NCBI GenBank assembly: GCA_000716465.1
Contig: JNWL01000052.1
Coordinates: 1-40,654, forward strand
Reading direction: 5' to 3'
DNA from: Streptomyces bikiniensis
GTDB lineage: Bacteria; Actinomycetota; Actinomycetes; Streptomycetales; Streptomycetaceae
DNA length: 40,654 nucleotides
In this document: positions 1-7,200 of the stretch, in pieces
How the letters are laid out: every line of letters begins with the position of its first letter
Numbering within the stretch: position 1 is the first letter of the stretch
Program-made: the position numbers and the translations under genes
Notes under the pieces: generated by a model
What the model was told of the DNA's origin: nothing
Seen by the model: only the letters and a program-made list of their open reading frames with translations
Database searches by the model: none

Positions 1-194
1 ACGGTGTGGACGTCGTGGTGTGGGACAGCGACCCGGCCGTTCCGGTGGTGCGCGGCGCGGATCCCGGCAGGGTGGGCCATCACGGCCTGGAGATCATCAA
101 GAGGGTCGCCGAGAAGCTGTTCGTGGAGCGGGAGCCGGTCGGCAAGCGCGTCATCGCCCGCCTCGCCCTGTCCGAGGCGCCGAACCCGGCGTAA
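1..194 (+). CDS. RsbW-like ATP-binding regulator, C-terminal fragment (cut by window edge)
   Basis: This is the last 63 or so codons of a GHKL/HATPase_c_2 ATP-binding protein of the anti-sigma regulatory type. The reading frame runs in from the left edge, so the N-box part is outside the window. Visible motifs are VWDSDP (the G1-like box) and the glycine-rich GHHGLEI (G2-like). The end, VGKRVIARLAL, matches the equivalent part of the complete paralogue at 976-1467 nearly residue for residue. Proteins of this kind in Streptomyces bind partner switches or anti-anti-sigma factors and may have Ser kinase activity. The stop is TAA at 192-194. The family call is firm; the partner and the start cannot be seen. 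Confidence 0.75.
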   Translation, partial: GVDVVVWDSDPAVPVVRGADPGRVGHHGLEIIKRVAEKLFVEREPVGKRVIARLALSEAPNPA

Positions 195-467
195 GGGCCA
201 GGCCCGGCGCCCGCCCGCGTGTATGTTTCCGTCCCAGCCCCCCCCGAAGCCCTGGTCGGGCCCATGCGAGGCACTGTCCTCCGCGATCCGGGTGTGGCCC
301 CCGGCGACACCCTCTGAACCGTTCCTCCCGCAAGCGGGTGGAGACGGACGGGGTGGTGAGTACGGTACTGAAACAGCCGCTGGAGGGGAGCTTGTACGGC
401 ACGAGGCGGCCGTCCGGGTTCTCCCCGGGGCGACCGCCCCGTCGTGCTCTTCGCCGTGTGGCCTGCG

Positions 468-830
468 TCAGCTCTTCAGCGCGTCCTCAAGGGTGGCGTG
501 GCAGTCGATGACGGTGTCGGTTCCGGTCAGGACCAGGACGCGCCGGACGGCGTCCGTGGGAGTGGCGATGGACAGTCGGCTGTGTGCCCGGGCCATCTGC
601 TGACTCGTCCTGAGCAGGACGTTGATGCCGCTGGAGTCGATGAAGGTCACGCTACTCATGTCGGCCACGACCGGCAGTGCCGACGCACCTTCGGGCAGCA
701 GGGCCTCGCGCAGGACATCCTGCTCGTCGTAATCGATCTCCCCGCGCAGAGTGGTGATGCGGACACCGTCGACCACGCGGTGCTCCGCGGACAGCCGGGC
801 GATCCGCTCCGCTTCGTCGTTGCTGGTCAT
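468..830 (-). CDS. STAS-domain anti-sigma factor antagonist (SpoIIAA/RsbV-like)
   Basis: A 120-residue cytoplasmic STAS protein. The signature is the central strand-turn-helix VADMSSVTFIDSSGINVLL, where the first Ser of DSSG is the usual phospho-acceptor of anti-anti-sigma factors. The C-terminal half (LVLTGTDTVIDCHATLEDAL) completes the domain. The ATG at 830 was chosen over the longer reading frame because GAGGAG lies about six bases upstream. It sits between two RsbW-like ATPases on the opposite strand (1-194 and 976-1467), the natural partners: the ATPase phosphorylates the serine and dephospho-STAS sequesters the ATPase. That pairing is inferred from family and position. No sigma factor gene is present in the window. 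Confidence 0.85.
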   Translation of the reverse strand: MTSNDEAERIARLSAEHRVVDGVRITTLRGEIDYDEQDVLREALLPEGASALPVVADMSSVTFIDSSGINVLLRTSQQMARAHSRLSIATPTDAVRRVLVLTGTDTVIDCHATLEDALKS

Positions 831-975
831 GGTCTCCTCAACAGCGCATAAGCTGCTTTCCGACAAGGGCATGCGCGAACGATTCTGCCCCGCCTGATCG
901 GGCCGGTTCCACCCGGACGGCGGTGTGGGAAGGCTTGCGGCACATGCGGATCGGGCTGGGCGGTAAACAGCCGCC

Positions 976-1467
976 GTGTGGGCGGGAACGAGGACGAAGC
1001 CGGTGGAACCCCGTGGCGACAGTGATAGCGGCGCGCAGCCCTTTTCGGACGGGTATCTGATGCGCGCCGGCTATGCGCTCGACGGCGACGGCACCCGCAT
1101 CGCCGACGCCCGCCACCACGCCACCGCCTTCCTGGACAAGGCCCGCGCCGCGCACGACCTGACCCTCTCGGAACGCGCACGCGACCTGACCGTCCTGGTG
1201 GTCAGCGAACTGGTCACCAACGCCTGCAAGTACGCCCCCGGCCCCGTCCTGATGGAACTGCGCATCAGCACGGAGAGCGTGGAGGTCGTGGTGTGGGACA
1301 GCGACCCGGTCGTCCCCGCGGTTCTGTCCGCGGACCCGAGCCGGGTCGGCCGGCACGGCATGGAGATCGTCAAAGCCGTCACCACGGACCTGCTCATCGA
1401 GCAGGAGCCGGTCGGCAAGCGCATCACCGCCCGCATCGTCCTGAGTGACGACCCCAGCCCGGCGTAG
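976..1467 (+). CDS. RsbW-like ATP-binding anti-sigma/regulatory kinase
   Basis: A 163-residue HATPase_c_2 protein starting at GTG 976. The Bergerat-fold motifs are in order: the N-box SELVTNACKYA near residues 76-86, the G1-like VWDSDP near 110, the G2-like GRHGMEIV near 127, and a closing strand GKRITARIVL. There are no membrane segments. It is a close paralogue of the fragment at 1-194, so the locus carries a tandem pair with the STAS gene between them on the other strand. Such proteins inhibit sigma factors or regulate partner-switch phosphatases; the actual target is not visible here. The start is moderately sure because no strong ribosome site precedes it. A later ATG (residue 29) could also serve and would keep the whole domain. 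Confidence 0.82.
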   Translation: MWAGTRTKPVEPRGDSDSGAQPFSDGYLMRAGYALDGDGTRIADARHHATAFLDKARAAHDLTLSERARDLTVLVVSELVTNACKYAPGPVLMELRISTESVEVVVWDSDPVVPAVLSADPSRVGRHGMEIVKAVTTDLLIEQEPVGKRITARIVLSDDPSPA

Positions 1468-1768
1468 AAGACACCGCACACCCGGCACCCGGCAAGACGG
1501 CCACCCGGACCTTGCCGGGAAGCCGCCCTTCGTGCTCCGCAGGCAGTCCTGCGATCCGCTCCGTCTTCGGACGTGGAGGGAGAGCGGTGAGCGCCGGTCC
1601 TTCCCGACCCGGCGGAGTTCCTCCTCTCCTGCCCCGGGATGCGCGGCGGCCCGGCCGGGGCTGGGCGGAATTTCCTCGGCGACTGACCAGGAGGGCGCAG
1701 CGTGCCCTCTGGGATGAGGTCGTCGTTTCACCGGGCGTCGGACACAGATGCGGTACGAAGGAGGAGCG
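1468..1768 (+). other. 300-bp leader upstream of gcvH, no gene seen
   Basis: No convincing coding sequence lies here. The stretch is GC-rich and contains several short inverted repeats, including a hairpin around the gagggc...gccctc pair near 1691-1710. A glycine riboswitch would be the expected regulator of a glycine-cleavage gene, but the conserved blocks of that aptamer could not be matched. Confidence 0.3.
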
Positions 1769-2152
1769 GTGATCCCGGAGGAGCTGCGGTACACCGAGAA
1801 GCACGCGTGGGTGCTGAGGACCGGCGAGGAGAGGGTGCGGGTCGGGATCACCGACGACGCCCAGGAGCGACTCGGGGCTATCGTCTCCGTCCAGCTCCCC
1901 CGGGTGGGAGACGTGCTCACCGCGGGTCAGCGCATGGGGCAGGTGAAGTCCACGCAGGCAGCCTTCGACGTCTACGCCCCGCTCGCCGGGAAGGTCGTCG
2001 CGGTCAACGACGAACTCGCGGCGACCCCTGGGGAGATCAACGAAGACCCCTACGGCCTGGGCTGGCTCGTGGAGATCGACCTGACCGACGTCGGCGAGCT
2101 GGACAACCTCCTCGACCCGGCGGCGTACCAGGAACTCGCCAGCCAGGGCTGA
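1769..2152 (+). CDS. gcvH: Glycine cleavage system H protein (lipoyl carrier)
   Basis: A 127-residue protein of the usual GcvH length. GcvH carries a lipoyl arm that shuttles the aminomethyl group between the P, T and L proteins of glycine cleavage. The N-terminus IPEELRYTEKHAWV, the GITDDAQERLG turn and the lipoyl loop GQVKSTQAAFDVYAPLAG are clear, with the lysine of VKS as the lipoylation site. GTG 1769 was chosen because GGAGG lies five bases upstream; an ATG at 1748 would add seven residues and swallow that site. The gene stands alone: no gcvT, gcvP or lpd is in the window. It may be a second H protein or one with a lipoyl-relay role, which is inference. A rho-independent terminator follows at 2198-2234. 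Confidence 0.93.
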   Translation: MIPEELRYTEKHAWVLRTGEERVRVGITDDAQERLGAIVSVQLPRVGDVLTAGQRMGQVKSTQAAFDVYAPLAGKVVAVNDELAATPGEINEDPYGLGWLVEIDLTDVGELDNLLDPAAYQELASQG

Positions 2153-2197
2153 ACAGCCCTCCGCCACGGCGCCCCGCACCAGCCTGGAACAGCGAGG

Positions 2198-2234
2198 GTC
2201 GGCCACCCGGGAATCCCGGACGGCCGACTCTTTT
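2198..2234 (+). terminator. Rho-independent terminator after gcvH
   Basis: GTCGGCC pairs with GGCCGAC, and inside it CCGGGA pairs with TCCCGG around a single-base loop. TCTTTT follows. This is a textbook stem plus T-run, 46 bases after the gcvH stop. Confidence 0.8.
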
Positions 2235-2263
2235 CGCCTGCCCGGCCCCTACCCCGAGGCCGG

Positions 2264-2489
2264 TGTTCCAGCGCCGGAAGGAGATACGGGTGTAGCCGCT
2301 GCGGTCCTCCTCGGCGACGGGGAGCCGGCCGACGGCGTCCTCCAGCGGCAGCACCTCCGGAACAGGCACCGCCGCCGTGGTCGCGATTGCGGCCGCGGCG
2401 GCGGTGGGGGAGGAGAGGATGAGCGGGGTCACGGCGAGGCAGAACGCGGCAGCGCCGCGCAGCAGGTTGGTGATCACGCCCGTAGGCAT
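2264..2489 (-). pseudogene. Truncated secreted HNH-type nuclease, N-terminal fragment
   Basis: From the ATG at 2489 the minus strand encodes a signal-peptide-like start (LLRGAAAFCLAVTPLILSS followed by Ala-rich sequence). Next comes LPLEDAVGRLPVAEEDRSGY and then TRISFRRWNTG. That block is the recognisable front of the Streptomyces secreted HNH/DUF1524 nuclease family, which normally continues with a D-x-D-G-C segment and an HNH core of about 130 further residues. Here similarity stops at the NTG near 2264 and the frame runs into unrelated sequence over the gcvH terminator. The active-site half is therefore missing and no nuclease can be made. Identity rests on memory of the family, so confidence is moderate. 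Confidence 0.55.
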
Positions 2490-2625
2490 GGCGGACCCAG
2501 GCCCGCGAACACGCCGGGCCCGGGGTGCTCATCGACCGCGCAGAGCGCCGGAGTCCGGCGGAGAAACGCTCCGCCTTGCCGTACTCGGGTTCACCCACGA
2601 GGACGAGACCGTGCGAGGCCGCTCT

Positions 2626-2840
2626 TCACCGGCAGGTGAGGAGCGCGTACGGCAAGAGGCTGACGTGGAGGCCTTCTCGGTCACGCCGAGGGTCTCGGAG
2701 ATCGCGGGCATCGACTCGTCCTGCTTACGGGCAAGTGCCCGAACGGCCTTTGGACCGTGACGGTCGCTTCGAGCTCGCCACGGGCTCTTCGCATCGCCGC
2801 GAACATGTGCGCCAGATCTTCCCGAGGCCATGACCGGTCG
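2626..2840 (-). pseudogene. Decayed small helix-turn-helix protein (copy 1)
   Basis: Three stretches in different minus-strand frames join into one plausible protein end. REDLAHMFAAMRRARGELEAT is followed in another frame by KAVRALARKQDESMPAISET and LGVTEKA, and then in a third frame by VSLLPYALLTCR and a TGA stop at 2626-2628. The middle part looks like a helix-turn-helix. A second, shorter remnant at 3641-3770 ends the same way (AVAEALGTTEKAARARLL), so both probably descend from one gene family. The full-length family is not recognised. At least two frameshifts make it non-functional. The 200 bases from 2841 to 3047 hold nothing else recognisable. Confidence 0.4.
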
Positions 2841-3047
2841 ACTCCGGTGGCAGGAGTGTGGTTCCGGTCGGCTGTTGTCGGCCTGCGCCTGTGATGGACC
2901 GGATACGGCAGGGCCAGGTTTGTGCGCGGAGAGAACAGTGCGGGTGCGCTGTGAGGCGAGTGTTGCTCCTGTGGATCTGTAGCTTCTGCAGACAGGGGAG
3001 CTTGTCGGTGATGACTGGCTCCGCACACCATTCTGAGGGAGCGAATC

Positions 3048-3452
3048 ATGGGTTCTCCGGCGCAGGCATTCGGTTTCGGCATGCCGTGGGAGTCGTTGTA
3101 CGGGTACAGCCAGGCCATCCGGGCCGGTGACACCGTTTACATCTCCGGGCAGCTGTCCCACGACTCCCACGGCGACTTCGTGGGCGCGGACGACTTCGAG
3201 CTTCAGGTCAGCACCACGCTGGGAAACCTGGACCGGGTACTGAAGCAGTTCGGGGCCGAGCGGAGCCAGGTCGTGGAGACCACGGTGCTGGTGAGGAACC
3301 TGCGGGAGAACTTCGATACGACAGCACGCCTTCACGCCGAGTACTTCGGGCGACACCGGCCCACCAGCACGGTCATGGGCGTCTCCGATCTGGCCCTGCC
3401 GGACCAGCTCGTGGAGATCGGCGCGCTCGTGCGTCTCGATGTGAAGCCGTAG
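3048..3452 (+). CDS. RidA/YjgF-family protein, atypical active site
   Basis: A 134-residue single-domain YjgF/YER057c/UK114 protein. RidA proper removes reactive enamine/imine intermediates from PLP enzymes. Family features are VYISGQLSHD early on, QVSTTLGNLDRVLKQFGA, VVETTVLVRNL, and a C-terminal strand LVEIGALVRLD. The ATG at 3048 has GGGAG seven bases upstream. In canonical RidA the arginine of the P-T-R-S motif anchors the substrate carboxylate. Here the matching stretch reads PTSTVMGV, so that arginine is a serine, while the later glutamate (VEIGA) is kept. It therefore fits a non-RidA Rid subgroup, and imine deaminase activity should not be assumed. Decayed HTH remnants lie on both sides. 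Confidence 0.88.
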   Translation: MGSPAQAFGFGMPWESLYGYSQAIRAGDTVYISGQLSHDSHGDFVGADDFELQVSTTLGNLDRVLKQFGAERSQVVETTVLVRNLRENFDTTARLHAEYFGRHRPTSTVMGVSDLALPDQLVEIGALVRLDVKP

Positions 3453-3494
3453 GGGGAGTCCGGCTGGATTACTTCCCGGCTTCACCGGACCCCC
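3452..3494 (+). terminator. Probable terminator after the RidA-like gene
   Basis: GGGGG-AG-TCCGG pairs with CCGGACCCCC across a 20-base loop, starting inside the stop region. No T-run follows, which is common in high-GC actinobacteria. Confidence 0.5.
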
Positions 3495-3640
3495 ATGCTC
3501 GTTCCGCTCGCTCCGGCACGTTCCGCCTGGTTTCCGTAAGGTCGAAGGGGCCGGGGCAGCGTACGCAGAACCCCTCGGAACACCGAGCTGAGACAGGACA
3601 GGCACCAGGCCGTTCTTCCACCGCCGGCCCGTCCGGCCGG

Positions 3641-3770
3641 TCAGCGCCAGGTGAGGTGTTCGTAGTGCAGGAGGCGGGCGCGGGCGGCCTTCTCCGTCGT
3701 GCCGAGGGCTTCGGCGACCGCGTCCATATCCGGAAAAGCGGCGTCGCAAAGCCGACGTGTTGCTGGTGAC
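3641..3770 (-). pseudogene. Decayed small helix-turn-helix protein (copy 2), C-terminal remnant
   Basis: One open minus-strand stretch reads CDAAFPDMDAVAEALGTTEK, then AARARLLHYEHLTWR, and a TGA stop at 3641-3643. It matches the end of the remnant at 2626-2840 in layout (A-x-x-E-x-L-G-x-TEKA near the C-terminus). No start codon or upstream domain can be joined in frame. Probably the 3' stump of a duplicated gene; the family is not identified. Confidence 0.35.
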
Positions 3771-3847
3771 ACAGCCGTGCCCATCATCCTGCCGACCCCT
3801 ATCGCGTTCGACAACGGCCAGGATCGGGCGGAGGTTGAACGACAAGC

Positions 3848-4642
3848 TCAGATGGTGTGCCGTAGCGCGGCTTCGACGGCGTCGGTCAGTGGATCTCCAG
3901 CGGATCGTGGGTGGCGTGCGAGGCCGAGTTCGACGTCCGGCAGGCCGGGCAGGGCGGCCGTGTCGTGGCATGCCATGGCCTGTTCGAGGTTGGTGGGCAT
4001 GAGGGCCGCCACACCGAGTCCGGCCCGGATGGCGGCGAGTACGCCGACCAGGCTGTTGCTTTCGAACGCCACCCGCCAGGGTCGGTCGGCGCGTTCCAGG
4101 GACTGCAGTACGGACGTGCGCCAGAAGCACGGGTGGGAGAACAGCACCACCGGCAGTGGATCAGCGGCCACGTCCACGCCGGGGCCGATCGCCCAGACCA
4201 GCGGACGCCGTACGGTCCAGCGCGGCGGTCCGGGGAGGGCCGGCACCTCATCGAGCACAAGCTGGATGCGGTCCGTGTCGAAGGCCTCCCTCGTCGCGGT
4301 GTCGGACATGCTGAGCACCTCCAGGGTGGCGCCGGGGTGCAGCCGGGCGAGGTCGGCGAGGGCTTGCGGCAGATGGGATGCAGCGAGGTCTTCGAGGAGC
4401 CCTACGCCGCAGCGACCGGTGAGCGTGCGGCCGGTTGCGGTGAGTGCCTGCGCCGAGAGCGACAGAATTCGTTCGGCGTACGGCAGGAGCTCCTCGCCTG
4501 CCCGGGTCGGCGAAACGCCGGAAGGGGACCGGTGCAGCACCGGGCGGCCGACGGCCCTCTCAAGCTTGCGTATCTGCTGGCTGATTGCGGGCTGGGAATG
4601 CCCGAGCAGGGTTGCGGCGCGACTGATGCTCCCCGCCTGCAC
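3848..4642 (-). CDS. LysR-type transcriptional regulator, start codon uncertain
   Basis: A LysR-type regulator with the winged-helix motif GSISRAATLLGHSQPAISQQ immediately at its N-terminus and a substrate-binding-like domain behind it (ending DAVEAALRHTI). The GTG at 4642 gives 264 residues but removes most of helix 1. In the same frame upstream the expected family sequence DLETTLLRAFVTVV is present, yet no ATG, GTG or TTG precedes it before a stop. An ATG about 10 codons up (near 4701) is in another frame, so a one-base deletion may have broken the true start. The gene is divergent from the MFS transporter at 4718, with an inverted repeat between, and presumably regulates it. Confidence 0.8.
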   Translation of the reverse strand: MQAGSISRAATLLGHSQPAISQQIRKLERAVGRPVLHRSPSGVSPTRAGEELLPYAERILSLSAQALTATGRTLTGRCGVGLLEDLAASHLPQALADLARLHPGATLEVLSMSDTATREAFDTDRIQLVLDEVPALPGPPRWTVRRPLVWAIGPGVDVAADPLPVVLFSHPCFWRTSVLQSLERADRPWRVAFESNSLVGVLAAIRAGLGVAALMPTNLEQAMACHDTAALPGLPDVELGLARHPRSAGDPLTDAVEAALRHTI

Positions 4643-4688
4643 GACCGTGACGAAGGCCCGCAGCAGGGTGGTCTCAAGATCTCTCGCT

Positions 4689-4703
4689 ATAACAACTCAT
4701 TAT
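4689..4703. promoter_or_regulatory. Candidate LysR operator between regulator and MFS gene
   Basis: ATAACAACTCATTAT is an inverted repeat (ATAA-N7-TTAT) of the T-N11-A type favoured by LysR proteins. It lies in the 75-bp gap between the divergent LysR and MFS genes and is unusually AT-rich for its surroundings. Role inferred from position. Confidence 0.4.
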
Positions 4704-4717
4704 GTCCAGCAGAGCAG

Positions 4718-5974
4718 ATGAGCCTCTACCTGTGGGCCGGTGGTGGGTCTAGCGTCCCGCAGGTGATCCGATACCGACAGATTCTCGTCGTGCCAGGAAT
4801 GGCAGCGCTGTTGGGCGTCTCCTTTGTCGCCCGTACCGCCGTCACGGCGACCGTGATGGCACTCACGATGTACGTCGTGCTGGGCCTGCACATGAGCTAT
4901 ACGGCGGCCGGCGGCGTATCGGCGGCTCTGACCATCGGGCTGGCGCTGAGCGGACCGCTGCTCGGTCGCCTGATCGACCGACGGGGTCTGCGCCGCGTGC
5001 TGGGGGTGACCGTTGCCGTGCAGGCCGGGGTCTGGCTGAGCGTGCCGTTCCTGCCGTACACAGCCCTGCTGGGTGCCGCCTTCGTGGCGGGACTGCTGAT
5101 GGTGCCGGCCCAGCAGGTGGCCAGACAGGCGATCGCCGCGAGCACGACGCCGGCACAACGCCGGGCCGCGTTCGCGCTGGAGTCGGTACAGGGCGAGCTG
5201 TCGTACCTCGTGGGCCCGGCGGCCGTGATCCTGTGCGCCACGAAGGCGAGCCCCGGCGCGGTGGCGTGGGGACTGGGGACCCTGATCGTGGTCGGCGGGA
5301 CCGGGATGGCCCTGCTGAACCCGCCACTGCGGGCAGAGGACGAGGCGGAGGCCGAACGGCCCCCGCGACGGGAGTGGCTGGACGTCGGCATGGTTGCCGT
5401 GCTGACGATGGCGTTCGGTACGACGATGCTGCTCAGCGGCGTCGACATAGCCGTCATCGCCACGCTCGAGGAAGCGGGACAGGCCCCCTGGGCCGCCGTG
5501 GTCATTGCCGTGCTCGGTGCGGGCTCCGTGACCGGCGGGCTCGTCTACGGTGCGTTGTCACGGCCTCTGCCCACCTGGTTCCTGCTCGGCTTGCTCGGGC
5601 TCGTGACGCTTCCCATCGGGCTCGTCCGCGAATGGCCGTGGTTGTGTGTGGCGGTCCTCGGCACAGGGCTTCTTGCCGCCCCCGCCCTTTCCGCGCTGGC
5701 CGACACGGTGACCCGACTGGCCCCGGCCGGTGTGCGAGGTGAGGCAACAGGTCTGCAATCCTCCGCTCAGAGTGCGGGTTTCGCCCTCGGGTCCCCGATC
5801 GCCGGAGTGGCGGTCGACGTGTCCGTTCCGGCGAGCGGCTTCGCCGTGGCCGGGCTCATCGGCCTGGCCACCGCGATGACCGGATACCTCCTGTGCCGCC
5901 GCAGGCCGTCGCCGTGGGCACCCGCTTCGATCCGCCACGATCCGACGAAGACGACAGATGCCGGCGTCCTGTGA
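4718..5974 (+). CDS. MFS transporter (probable drug/metabolite exporter)
   Basis: A 418-residue integral membrane protein with about twelve hydrophobic segments in two halves, separated by the charged loop EDEAEAERPPRRE near residue 210. The loop between helices 2 and 3 carries GRLIDRRGLRRVLG, the A-motif of the major facilitator superfamily. The second half contains GVDIAVIATLEEAGQAPWAA and a tail rich in Arg and Pro. Substrate is not readable. Start ATG 4718; a GTG at 4763 would also keep the first helix, and neither has a clear ribosome site. It is divergent from the LysR gene at 3848-4642, the usual arrangement for a regulated efflux pump. The end is followed by about 100 bases of nothing and then an IS element. 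Confidence 0.87.
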   Translation: MSLYLWAGGGSSVPQVIRYRQILVVPGMAALLGVSFVARTAVTATVMALTMYVVLGLHMSYTAAGGVSAALTIGLALSGPLLGRLIDRRGLRRVLGVTVAVQAGVWLSVPFLPYTALLGAAFVAGLLMVPAQQVARQAIAASTTPAQRRAAFALESVQGELSYLVGPAAVILCATKASPGAVAWGLGTLIVVGGTGMALLNPPLRAEDEAEAERPPRREWLDVGMVAVLTMAFGTTMLLSGVDIAVIATLEEAGQAPWAAVVIAVLGAGSVTGGLVYGALSRPLPTWFLLGLLGLVTLPIGLVREWPWLCVAVLGTGLLAAPALSALADTVTRLAPAGVRGEATGLQSSAQSAGFALGSPIAGVAVDVSVPASGFAVAGLIGLATAMTGYLLCRRRPSPWAPASIRHDPTKTTDAGVL

Positions 5975-6072
5975 TCGGTGAGCCAGGTGCGTAACGGCCG
6001 CGGCACGTCAGCACATCGAAGTCCGTGCAAGGGGCGACATGGGCTGGACAGCCCGGCCGGCTACTCCCGCTT

Positions 6073-6950
6073 ACTGATCGTTTCAGAATGAGGTGCGCAG
6101 GCGGCGGAGGCACGTAAGGCTGCAGACCGGTTCAAGCAGGCCCTGATGAAGATCGGCGCGTCGCTCGTAGCGGATGCGGAGCCGTTTGAACCGGTGCAGC
6201 CAGGTGAAGGCGCGCTCGACCACCCGGCGCACCTTGCCGAGACCGGAACCGTGGGCGACGCCGCGTCGGGCGATCAGCGGTTCGATGCCGCGCTTCCACA
6301 GTAGTCGGCGGTACTTGTCGAAGTCGTAGCCCCGGCCGGCATACAAACGGCGCGGCTTGCGGCGCGGGCGTCCCCGAATCGACGGGACGGCGTCCAGCAG
6401 CGGCAGCAGTTGGACGACGTCGTGTCGGTTGCCGCCGGTGAGCGTGACGGCGAGAGCGGTTCCATGTCGGTCGACGATCAGGTGGTGCTTGGAGCCGGGC
6501 CGGGCGCGGTCGACGGGTGAGGGCCGACGTGATCCCCCTTTTCAGGGCCCGGACGTGCGATCCGCCCACGGAACAGTCGTCCAGGTCCAGCAGGCCGGCG
6601 CGGCGAAGTTCGGTCAGCAGGGCGGCATGCAGGCGTGGCCGGACTCCAACCTCGGTCCGGTTCCGCATCCGGCGCCAGGCCGTCACCCCGGAGCAGCCCA
6701 CCGTCTCCGTGTGGACATCACGCCGTGCAACGCCGGTCCGCAGCACATACATGATGCCGGCGAGTGCCACCCGGTCGGGAACCCCAAGCCGCCCGGGGGG
6801 GCGACGTCTCCGTTCGGGAGTGGGCGGCAGAGTGGGGTCACCCGTTCCCACAGGTCGTCAGGAACAAGCTCAGCACGCACTCCGGCCACCCTGCCGACCG
6901 GGATCGTCGAGCACAGGACTCGCAGCTCAACTCATTCGCAAGCGATCAGT
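6073..6950 (-). mobile_element. IS5-family (IS427-type) insertion sequence, inactive
   Basis: An element of 878 bp with imperfect terminal inverted repeats. The left end ACTGATCGTTTCAGAATGAG (6073-6092) matches the reverse complement of 6931-6950 at 17 of 20 positions. The transposase lies on the minus strand and is broken. The same terminal sequence recurs without a transposase at 8863-8881 and 39643-39662, so this family has visited the window more than once. Confidence 0.8.
6083..6889 (-). pseudogene. IS5-family transposase, frameshifted and lacking two catalytic aspartates
   Basis: The protein can be read as ELVPDDLWERV from the ATG at 6889, then after a frameshift near a seven-G run (about 6797-6803) as GRLGVPDRVALAGIMYVLR, TAWRRMRNRTE and GSHVRALKRG. 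After the usual IS427-type frame change it continues as SPVDRARPGSKHHLIVDRHG to a stop at 6083. The first DDE aspartate, normally in VDGSHVR, is glycine (SVGGSHVR). The second, normally in ADRGYD, is also glycine (YAGRGYD). The glutamate in VVERAFTWL remains. Both losses are GAC-to-GGC changes. With the extra frameshift this transposase cannot work. Confidence 0.85.
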
Positions 6951-7200
6951 TGGTGCGGTGTCCGGGGCAGCCGCACCGCTACAGTGCGCCGAATCGCGCC
7001 TGAGCTTGCCGTTCGTAACAGAGCGGGACATTGGCCGAACGACGAACTCGTCCAACGCACCTTGGGTCAACGGAGCGCTGCGTCAGCTTCCCGGGGCAGG
7101 GAGCCGTGCTGGTGAGAATCCGCGCGTGACGCACGGTGGAGCGGGCGGTCATACTGACCCGCGGAATTCCAACGGGGAAGTGCGGCACAGGGGGTGGAGC

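Noticed and set aside
1560..1740. Possible glycine riboswitch ahead of gcvH
   Set aside because: Context and a GATGAGGTC word are suggestive, but the conserved aptamer blocks and stem P1 could not be aligned. A covariance-model search would decide.
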